Positions 1-12,000 of a stretch of DNA of 64,000 nt are shown one piece after another; the stretch's first letter is position 1, and every line of letters begins with the position of its first letter. Position numbers and translations under genes: made by a program. Under the pieces are notes generated by a model. That model was not told the DNA's origin. It worked only from the letters and a program-made list of their open reading frames with translations, and searched no databases. The DNA is from Candidatus Woesearchaeota archaeon (GTDB lineage Archaea > Nanobdellota > Nanobdellia > Woesearchaeales > JACJVW01), in assembly GCA_020637435.1 (NCBI GenBank), contig JACJVW010000001.1, positions 496,001 through 560,000 of the forward strand, given 5' to 3'.

Positions 1-2
1 AT

Positions 3-3000
3 GGCATAAATGACGCTATGGGTGCGGCAGCTCCGGACAGGCACGAAGGAAGCATGACCCTTGCGTCACCAGAAGAGAAGTTCTCATCTACTACTGCATC
101 AAAAGCGCAAGATATCATAGACACACGGTCTAATCTGTATGTCTACATGAGCGTCCAGAGATGGAATTCATCAGATTCGATATGGGAGAATACGACCTCC
201 ATCGTCAACAGCACCTACAACACGATATTCGCAGGAAGCCTTCTCGACCTCAGTTCACTCTGGCAGGCAGCAGGAGCATGGAATACAACGAGCAGTCCGG
301 AAGGATGGTACCGAGCCTATGTAGCGCTACGTGATCCAGGAAACAAGACCCTTCTCAACTATGATGGTAAAGCTCTAAACGCTTCTTACAACTTCAGCAT
401 CTCTACTGATAACGTAGGTCCTTCGTACACGAACTTCCTGGCATTCCCCGACCCTGCAGGTTATACAAACAATATCACAGTCCGGATAGACGCTCAGGAT
501 GAGACAGGTATCGGTTCTCTATGGGCAAACATAACCTTCCCCAATGGCACCGTATTGACCAAAAATATGACACCGGTAACTGCCGCAAGGTACACAACCT
601 GGTTCAACCAGACCTGGCGATATGGAAGCTACAAGATAGAAGTGTTCGGAAATGATTCCAATGGCTTCCAGAGCAACACATCCAAGATTATTGTTGTAGC
701 AGCAAATGCGACTTTCTCCACCTTGCTCAACAAACAGCTCTTCTATCCCAACGAGTCCGTAGTCTTAAGCGGCACCTTGAACAATGGTCAGTATGCTAAC
801 TTCACCTATTATCTCAAGATGGGTATTGAGTACTACAATACGACCGACTGGGTCTTGATTGATATGGTTGTCAATGAGACCACACCAAGGAAATTAAACG
901 TCACCAAGACCCTGAATCTGGGAGCCGTCTGGAACGCGGCCGGAGCATGGAACACTTCCCTCAATAAATCGGGCACCTACAGACTTTTCACCAGATTGAC
1001 AGATGGTGCACAGTATAATGGTACCGAACTTTACCTCCAGCAGATAAACACAACTCAGATAGTTGACTACAAGGAGTTTGAACTGCGCAACACCACAGAC
1101 TTCCCTGCAATAAACTCGTTCACTATAACCCCTAATCCATCGGGATACGGGCAAAGAGTGCTCATCGAAGCGAACCTGACAGACAATACCGGAATTTTCC
1201 TTGCAAGAGTAAATCTCACGAGACCTGATGGACACAATGCGACATTCAACCTCTACAATAGTACACTGCAGATTTTCAACAACACCTACAACGGTACATG
1301 GGTAGTAGGTGAATATAATATCACTTTCTTCATCAATGATACCGACGGAAATTTCGACATGCAGGAATACTCATTTGAGGTTACTTCCGATATGAACATA
1401 ACCGTCGCGACGCTGCAGAATATCTACTACCAGGATGACACTGTCTGGTTAACCCCTCTTGACTGGCACCTCACAGGTTGGCATTACAGGTTGCCGTTGA
1501 CCCTAGATACCGGCTACACGAAACGTTCTGAAAAGACTTCAGTAAAATACCTCGTGAATTTCACACAATTGATAGCGGCAAATGGGATAGGAGGTAGTCT
1601 TGACCAGGATTCCTTGCGGGTAAGGGATGCTGACGGAACTGCAGTCAGTTTCGAAGTTCTGCGGTGGTGGGCAGATGATACCGCGATGATACGGTTCAAG
1701 CTGGGCACAGGTGCAACCCTGCTGCCAAGAGACACCACACTTCGCTATTACATCTACTTCGATACAGACAATTTCCCAGCAAAGACAAACGCAGAAGCGT
1801 CCAATATTATCCACGAATATGTCATGTGTATGGGCCAGAATACAAACGACTATCATGTGGCATACAGTGACTATAATGGAAGTTTCCAGAGCTTTGGCGA
1901 TGTCGATATTGGCGCAAACGCAAGGCGAGGCCGCGTAGGTGACCTGGACAATGACGGTGACTATGACTTCATCATAGGCGAATCCTCCGGTACAGATACC
2001 ATAATGGTCTTCAGGCAATCAGGAGTCAATTCTCACACTTTCCTCAACATCGAGAGTCTAACTACAAATTGGGGTGACGATGATTGGGGTGGATTCTGCC
2101 TTGGTGATTACAACGAAGATGGATATCTTGACATAGCTTCTCTCAATGATGAGCAGATTCAGATTTTCTTCAATGACAAAGATGGAACCTTCACCGCAGG
2201 AACGGCACAAGCATTGACCAATGGTGCGTGGGACGCAAGAAATCCTACATGTGGTGATTTCGACGGTGATGGTCATCTTGACTTCATTACAGGTGTAGAG
2301 TCAGCTGGAGCAGACTACCTGCAGCTCTATACCGGTGACGGTTTGGGCAATCTCTCTCTCGACAGTATAGTAGGCAACAGCAACGTCATAGGCAATTGGG
2401 ATGTGCACGGCGGTTGGGCGTACGATTATGACGAAGACGGTGACCTTGACCTCTTCGTACACCGTGGTGCGGCAGAAGTGTATTACTTCCCCAACCAGGG
2501 TTCGGGTGTTTTCGGTAATGGAGTTGAAGACACAAATTTTGACGGAAGCGGAAATACATGGGGGGGAGGAAGTGTATGGGACGTAGATAATGACGGTGAT
2601 ATGGATATTGTGCGCGGCCAATGGGGCGGTACTCCAACCTATCTAAGGATCATGTACCGCGATGCAAGCGGATTTACACAACAACAGGTACAGGTTGTTG
2701 AGGCAGGAGCTAACTCGCACATGGAGTGTCAGACCCCAAATGACAACTATATAGCCATAACTCGTCAGAACCTGGAGAAATATGAATCCACAAGCAATAC
2801 GCTACCCTCTATCCTGAACAACACAGATACGCACAATCACACAGCCTTCCTGCTCATGCAGGTCCAGAACTACACGCTTGGATCATGGCAGACCGTAGCC
2901 ACGATACATAATTCATCCATAGACATTGCGAACAGCAGTGACGCCACCAACCCGCTACGGCTTTCATCTATCTGGGAAAATAGCGGCTCCTGGAACACCG

Positions 3001-6000
3001 CACAGAATGCTGGCACAGAGATTTACAGAGTATACCTCGCATTGACGGACAATGAAAGCAATACCCTGCGCAATGATAATGGAAAAGAGATAGCTACATT
3101 CTACAATTTCTCCATAGCAACCGATACGCAGAGTCCGGTGATGTCCAATTTTACGATATCTCCTGCTGAAGACGGATACGGTAGAACGTTCAACGTGACC
3201 ATAACGCTCATCGACCAGACAGCTGTAGATGAAGCGATACTTACCATAGACTACATGGGAACGAAAACAAACTACTCCATGCTTGTCCTTGATACGATAC
3301 AATATCTCAACTACAATGAGACAGTCTACCAAGTACTCTTCAATCAGTCCTGGTATAATGGTTCATACACAGCATGGGTCTGGACCAATGACACCATCGG
3401 CTACAGCAATCGGTCAGGCAACCTCACTTTCGATGTGCTTAGTGACGGGTACATGTTCCTAAACACGAGCTTCTCCGTATATCCGGAAGATGCGACTGTA
3501 CAGCTTGCCAAAAAATCGGTGTTGAACAACACGGGAACAACAGACCTCTCCGGTTACCTCCTTATGCAGGTTTTCAACGAGTCAGGCACCCTTTTCGCAA
3601 CTACGGTCAATGACACGAACAGCTCCACATTGAGAACAGCCTATGCAGGAAACGTGCTCAACCTAAGCACAGTATGGAACACATCGACGAACGGCACAGG
3701 GTTCTTTTCCAACGGCTACGCCAAAGGACGTTACTACATTATCGCTGCTCTAGTTGACCCTCAGGGAAATCTCCTCTATACAGAAGACTATCAGCCGTTC
3801 AATACCTCGGCCGTATTCAACATAACAGTCGACGTACTCCCTCCTGAGATCAACATCACATTCAGTCCTTCCATCACTGGATTCGGCAAGAATGTGACAG
3901 CTACGATATCTATTACCGACAATGGTCAGCTGGACAATATCAGCATCAACCTTACACGTCCTGACGGAGTTACAGTCTGGCCTGCATATACCAACACCAG
4001 CTCCATATACACCTTCCTCTATAATGACACATGGTGGGCAGGTGCATTCAACCTGACCGTCTTTGCCAACGACTCCAAATCAAATACAAGAGTCATGAAC
4101 GGATCATTCCACATTCATGTCAATACCAGTATGTCCGTCTCCACGTTTGATGACATCTATCTGCACAATGAGATTGTCGAGCTTACCAGCCCCTATACCT
4201 GGTGGAACACAACCTGGTCTTACAGGATACCGCTCAAAGTAAACACCTCATCATTCAACAGGACTACGAGATGGGTGGAAGAAAGGATAAACCTCACTGC
4301 TACCCTCGCGACACTGACATGCGGCGTCAACCCCTGCACAGGAAATATCGATACTGATAGTCTAAGGGTAATCGAACACTTTGAGAATGGTACCTTATTG
4401 ATACAGAATATATCCGTCAGTTCTGATGTAAAATATGAGCATCCGTATCTGAGTTGGCAGGAGTCTGGATTTGATCAGCTAACAAATGCCGTCTATCGTA
4501 TCAAATGGAAAGTGGACGGATCTATTCAAGCGCAGAAACAAAGAGTCTACATGGTCTACTTCGACATCGAAAAAGCGACCAACAAGCCGCCCAGGTCTTA
4601 TGACCTTGGCCTGCCTACTCCTTTTGTGCTCACAGTAAGAGAAGACGATCAGAATGAATATGCTCAGATCAACGGCGATGGCACGCTTGGTGCGTTCAAT
4701 AGCTGGGGTATCGATGACGGTGATCAATCCCGTGGCGCATCCATAGCAGATTTCGACAACGATGGTGATCTCGACATTATCGACGCCCCCGATGGCAACG
4801 TCATCTACATCGAACAGACAAGCACGTTTGTCTTTACTAGTCAGGGCATCATACCTGGTGGCTTCGGCCTCACAGGAACCTATGGTATGGGTCAGGCAGA
4901 AGGTGACTTTGATGAAGATGGAAATATGGACTTCATCATCGGCGGCAACAACGACAATCACTTCCTCTTCAAAGGCGTAGGAAATGGTTCCTTCACTATC
5001 AAGAACCTCACAGAAGCAGTTGGTTCAGGCAACAGTAGAGGCAAAGACGCAGTTGACTTCAACAATGATCAGATCCTTGATTACGCAAATGTCAACAGCG
5101 GAGGCAGAGTTTACGTCTACTTGGGTGATGGGGAAGGCAACTTTACAGAATCAACCAACTTTGACCAAAGCGCACAGAGCTACTGCCTTGCAGCAGGAGA
5201 CTTCGATGGCGATGGCAACGCTGATATCATCATCAATGACGAAGGCCAGGATCGTATGGAGATGTACCCAGGCAATGGAGACGGCACATTTGGTGGTCAG
5301 ATTGCCCTCTTCTCAATAGCAGACCAGGAATTCGGCTGCGCAGCATATGACATCAATGAGGACGGACATCTCGACCTGCTCTATATCAATGAAGAAACAG
5401 GTCAGTTCTATAGCAGTCTCGGCTATAGCAATGGAACATTCGACACGGAAACAGAGCACCAGGATTTGACCTACAATAATTACTTTGGTATGGCAGCACC
5501 GGTACGGGACTTCACCACATACAATTACGTCCTGCCTGTCGAGAGAAGATCCAATAATAACCTGACCTCGCTTCTTCTCAATAAAGGTCTAAGCGACTTC
5601 TACGGAAACACGCTTGTCCAGATACAAAATTTCTCAGGTGGCTCATGGAATACTGTGGCCACACTCATCAACACGTCAAATAGTTTGCTCCTGAACAACC
5701 AGATTGTCGACCTAAGAGATCTCTTCACATCTGCCGGCAATTGGAATACGACAACATCACCATATGGTATGTATAGGGTGTATGCCGCGCTCGTCAATCC
5801 CTACAACCAGGTATTGCAGAATCAGGATCTTTCGTACATCAATGCTTCATACGCATTCAATATATCTCTGGACACGATTCCTCCTGATCTTACAGGAGCA
5901 ACAATAGCTCCCAACTACACAGGATATGGGCAGAATCTTACCTTGGATGTCTACATCGACACAGACAGTACAGATTCTGATCAGGCTTTCGTCAATATAA

Positions 6001-9000
6001 CCGATCCCAGAGGCAACAAATTCCAGGTAGCTCTTGGTCCACTTGGTTCATTCCAGTTTGAAGGTGGTTTCAATCAGACCTGGTACAGAGGCACCTATAA
6101 CGCAAGCTTCTTCGTAAACGATACCAGCGGTAACCTTGCGAATCTGAACAGAACCTTTGAGATAGATGCTGATATCTCGCTCGCGCTTGCCACATCCAAA
6201 GATGAATACAGGCTTAATCAGATAGTAGAGATAAGCAGTCCATTCGACTGGTTCAATGACTCCTGGGCGTATCGTATCCCATTAGCCGTACCCGCAGCTT
6301 CCAATCCAAGGTACCGAGTCTACATAGAAGAGACGATAAACTTCACCGATAAACTTGCAGAGCTCACCTGCGTAGGCCAACCATGCTCAGGCACTCTTGA
6401 CCTCAATTCCTTACGCCTCGTTGAGTACAATGCAGATGGATCGCAGATAACTTGGAACGGTTCTTCGACAAGCGAAACACAGTACCTTGTACCCTACCTT
6501 TACGACTTGTCAACAGGATTCGACGCATTTTATAATGCTGATCTGACCATAAGATTCAATGCACTCAACAAGACCCAAGCAGGTGCTGAAAGGTTCTTCA
6601 TCCTTTACTTTGACCTTAATGAGACAGGCATAAAGGACGGAGTGTCCTATTCTCCAAGCCAGGTAAACAACCAGATGTGTGAAGAAGCGTACATCGTCAC
6701 TGTAGATGATGATGGTTACCTGTACTACTTAAGGTCCTATGACAATGGTACATTCGGGGCAAGTCAGCAGATCGGCAATCTCAACATCTCCCTCACAGCT
6801 ATGGGCTCGCGCGGAATCGCAATAGGGGACTATGATGGTGACGGCCAGTGTGATTTTGTCGCTGGCGATGACAGCAACAATTTCTATTTCTATCAGAAAT
6901 TGGGAGAGGGCAATAACTTCTCTGGAAGCATCATCGCTACGACCCAGGTAGGTAGCGGCAACTACATGATGGACATGGCCCCGGCCGACTACGATAACGA
7001 CGGAGACATGGATGTAGTATTCGGCGAGAATGATGACGACTACTTTATCATGATAAATAACGGTACAGCATCATTCACGATGAACACCATAGTCATCAAT
7101 GGCCCAGGCGCGAACAGTCGTGCGAAAGATTCAGGAGATTTTGATGAGGACGGATGCGAGGACTTCATCTCCACTGATTCAGGTAGTGATATCTACTTCT
7201 TCCAGGGAAACTGCGACGGAACCTTCCAGACCGGCATCGACATAGGCAACACTCCCCAGACAGACACCTATGGCCTTGCGTCGGGAGATTTCGATGAAGA
7301 CGGACATCTTGACCTGATAGTGGACAACAGACAGAATCCTCCACTAAGATTCTACAAGGGTGACGGCACAGCCAACTTTGTCGATACTTCTGATACAGGT
7401 CTAAGCTACACGAACAATATCTATTTCGCGATCGACGCATTCGATATAGACCTTGATGGTCATCTCGACCTCGCAATTACTCTGTTCCAGAATGAAGAAG
7501 TCTATTGGGCTAAAGGTGCCGGGGACGGTACATTCACTGACCAGGGATTATTGGCAGATAACTCACCGCCAGGCAACAACCAGATGGGCATTTCCGCTCC
7601 GCCGGAACAGGAAGCTAACAATCTCTCTGTACAGGATACGGAGATAAAATCAGAATCATCTATTCTAAGTGGTGGAATCAACAATGGAACTACCACCTTC
7701 AGTGCATACCTTCTCTTCAGGATAGAATTCTGGAACACTTCAGACAGCGCATGGGAAAAGGTCAATGTAACGCTCAATGATACAGCATCAATGACCGCTA
7801 GGACAAAAGTTGTCGATGGCTTATTCAATTTCAAAGAGATTTTCGATAGTGCAGGCAACTGGAACACCAGTTCAGAGAAATACGGGACCTACCGCCTCAT
7901 CATCGATTTCTTAAATCCATCGCAAGAGCATCTCGAAACACATGCAGGCAACATGACTGTCTACTATAATTTCACCATAGCCCCTGATACAGATGCGCCC
8001 AATATCACCTCCTTTAGCAGTATCCCATCCGATGCAGGATACGGACAGAGCATAACTATCGAAGCCCTCATCGATGATGAGTCTCCTCTTGGTGAAGTGT
8101 TCGCGATACTCTTTTGGGAAAATGGCACCAACGAGAACCATTCGCTCTACTTAGTAAGCCAGTCCCTGACAATAGGAAAATATGTATTGCTCTTCAACGA
8201 GACATACACCAAAGGTGTGCATAATATAACATTGTTCGCCAATGATAGTCTTGGAAATACGAATGCACAGAACCTTACAGAATACATCACCATATCTTCA
8301 AACGCGACCGGTCAGGTATATACAATCAAGGACGTCTACCTCCCTGATGAGACTGTCCGGATAACGCACGCGGTCCCCTGGTGGAACGAAACATGGCACT
8401 ATAGGATACAGTTAGATGTAAACACAGGTTACACCAAGAGAAGCCACAATACAGTCACGGCTGTCGTTGTAAACTTCACAGATGCGCTAGATCAATTAGG
8501 TATTGGAGGACCGATCCTCAATGCGTCTATACGTATTCTCGACTCCTCTGACGAACAGGTAGAACATGAACTCATAAGATGGATCGATAATGACCGTGCG
8601 ACAATACAATTCAAGCTTGGTACCGATGGAGCAAGTACTTTCCTAAGCAAAGACACAACATACACTTACTTCCTCTATTTCGATGTTAGCGGGTCATTCA
8701 GCACTCCAAGCGCCACGATGCCGCGCGAATACATGCTCTGTACAGGTGCAGGCGGTGGAGTGAACGACGAGTATCATTATGCGCTCAGCAACCAGGACAG
8801 GACATTTGGCGCATTCACGCTCGTCAGTACAAGCGGCGACTCCATACGCAGAGCCCACATCTTTGACTATGATAATGATGGAGACTACGATTTCCTGCTC
8901 TCTAACGATGATGACAATGAGATAGAGCTCCATGAGAACACAGATGACTCAAGCGGTTGGAACTTCAATAATGCGCTCAACTATGGAGACCCTACAGCAT

Positions 9001-12000
9001 GGGGGGGCATCTGCCAGGCCGATGTGAACGAAGACGGATGGATGGACTTCCTCGTCGAGCTCAGCAACGGCAGGGTATTCTATTACAAGAATCAAAACGG
9101 CATTACTTTCCAAGAGAACGACTTGGGAATCCAGGTAGGCACGACAGCAAGCAGACAGATAGCCTGTGGTGACTTTGATGGTGACAATAACATCGACTTC
9201 ATAGCAGGTACGCAAAACCAGGTACCTAAAGTCTACATTGGTGACGGAACAGGCTCCTTCACTCTCAAATCGAACATAGGAAGCAGGAACATGGACTGGC
9301 ATGTCAAAGCTGTCTACGACTTTGATGATGACGGTGACCTGGACATCATCATAGGCGGTGCCAGCAACGTGCTCCCCTACCTCTATGAGAACGACGGAAG
9401 CGCAGGCTTCTCCGAGATAAGTCTCGATGCTACTTCTCTTGATACAAATCAATGGGGAGATGGAAGCATGTGGGATTGGGACTACGACGGACTAGTCGAC
9501 TGGACTCGTGGCGATTGGGACGCTACAAGCACTCCAAGGATAGCATGGGGTAATCTTACCCAGACCTACAGGCTAGGCCCTTACACCACGTACGCAGACC
9601 TTGGTGAAGACAGTCACATGGAGTGCACTGGTCCCGAACAGCTCTTTGATCTGGTAACTACAATTGGAGCTGCTGATGATTATGACATCATTCCCGGACA
9701 GGTGAACACCGACCCTTCCTTCGTCAAGAATAATGGCAGCACAGATATGCAGATACAGTTGAGGATGGATATACAGAAGTACAACGGTTCAGCATGGCTC
9801 GATAATCTAACGATTGTCAATGTCACAACATCTCTGCAATCACAGGCTTTGGCAAATCTGCGTGTCCTCTGGGAGAATGCAGGCGCATGGAATACAGGCT
9901 CCTTCCCAAAAGGTCAATACATGGTCAATGTCACGCTAAGGGATCCATACAACAAAGTGCTGCTCAATGACGACGACACAGAGATGATGGTCTATCATCT
10001 CTTCAACATAACCAGGGATGAGAATGCGCCAAAATACAGTTCAGTCCAGCCATCAGCATATATTGTCTATCGTGGAACGAACGTGACCCTCACAAGTTAT
10101 TGGACAGATGACTACCAGATGAATGCGGTGCTCCTCGCGACAAATGAGACTGGCACATTGCAGAACGATTCACTCTCCGGCAACATCACCTTCAGTACAT
10201 CCTCTGGCACAGCCAACTTCACCATCCAGATACCTGCTAACGCGACACCAGGAAATATGACATGGGCGATGACCGGTGTAGACCTCTACAACAACACGAA
10301 TACCACTCCTCTGCAAAAACTGGAGCTGTGGTCATTTGTCCGTCTCAATCAGAGCACGCTCACACCTAATTCCACCTACATAAATGAGCTCATCACAGCA
10401 AGATGTCAGGTCGTCGATACGAACACCTCAAAACCAGTAGCGGGCGTCAATGTAACATTCTACAGCAATTCCTTCGGATGGCCGCCAGGCCTAGGTTCTA
10501 CATTCACCAACAACCAGGGATGGGCTACAGTGACCTTTAGCTATGCTATCGACATCATAGAAAATATCACATGTAATATACCGGTGCAGCGTTATTTCAA
10601 TAGGACGTCACCGACAAGTATGCAGAAACAGCTTAATGTCAGCGTATCCGACACAGACCTCAATATTTTCGATGATGCAGACCTAAGCCAGGTCTACCAC
10701 AATGAGACAATCGAGTTCTACGCAAACTTCACCGACAAATACGGTGCACAGAAGAACGGCACTTGCAACCTCACAGTCTATAATGGTAGCGCGTACATTA
10801 TGGACAACATGACGAAAAATGTGATATCAGGTTTCTATGAATACTCAGTAGCCAATATATCCATCGGAACTTACGACTGGAATGTTACTTGTGATTCCAC
10901 AGACAGTATAGCGCTCTTTAGAAATGATACCTTCATGATAAGCGATGGATTACCCCCTAACATAACGATCATCTATCCGCCGAACGATACCAGACTCGTA
11001 CATGGCAACATTTCATTCAGCTTCAATGTGACTGACCATTCAGGTATCGATAATTGCTCTCTGTTCATAGGCACCACTGCAGTGGATACAAAATACAATC
11101 AGACCATGGGCATCGCACAGAACCTCTCAGCTCTTCTGCAGCCAGGATATTACAACTGGTCGATAACCTGCTACGACAACTCGACCATCAACAATATCGG
11201 CACTTCAGGTAGATATAACCTCACCATTGACGGAGCAATATTGGTGCTTGATTGGGTAGAGACGCCGCCTTATGTCTTCATCAACGAAAACCAACGTCTC
11301 TTCACGGTCAATGTGACTAACATAGGTACGGTAGAGGCAAACCAGACGAATATCACCTTCTATGTGCCGGAGAACTGGACTCTTTCAGCAGGTAATCTAA
11401 GTTCACAGTTTGCAAATATAAGCGTCAGCCAGACAATCAATATCAGTTGGTATCTGGACATAGGCGCGGACGCTCCGCTCGGCAACACCACCATAAACAT
11501 AAGTGCGGTAAGCTACCCCGCTATAAACGACAACCTGACCTTGAATATAACGGTAAATGATATTGATATGGCGGTCAATGCCATCCTTACACCTATCAAT
11601 GATACATGCGCCTATGTGTCGATAATCAATGTGACTGCCAACATTAGCAACAATGCTCCCTTCAATAAGTCAGACGTGAACATCAGCCTCTATATCAACG
11701 GCAACCTAAGTAGAAGGCATACAATTAATTTCACAGAGAATGAGCAGAAGATATTCAACTTCAGCGATGTTCCCCTAGGATTTGAAGGAATCAACAATGT
11801 GACTGTCCAGATCCAGAGCGCAGGTGACAACATCGTCACAAATAACCAGGTCACGCACGAATTCGGCAAATACTACTATCACACTCTCGTGCATAACACG
11901 ATAAGCTACAAGTCCAGCGTGACATACAACGAATCACTCACCTTCACCAACTACAAGGATTGTCCACTTAACGCCTCCGCGTACCTATTCATGCCAAATG

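Noticed and set aside
1539..2018. Long antisense frames inside the giant surface gene
   Set aside because: They mirror the repetitive Asp/Gly/Asn codons of the sense frame, have no ribosome sites and no recognisable domains.
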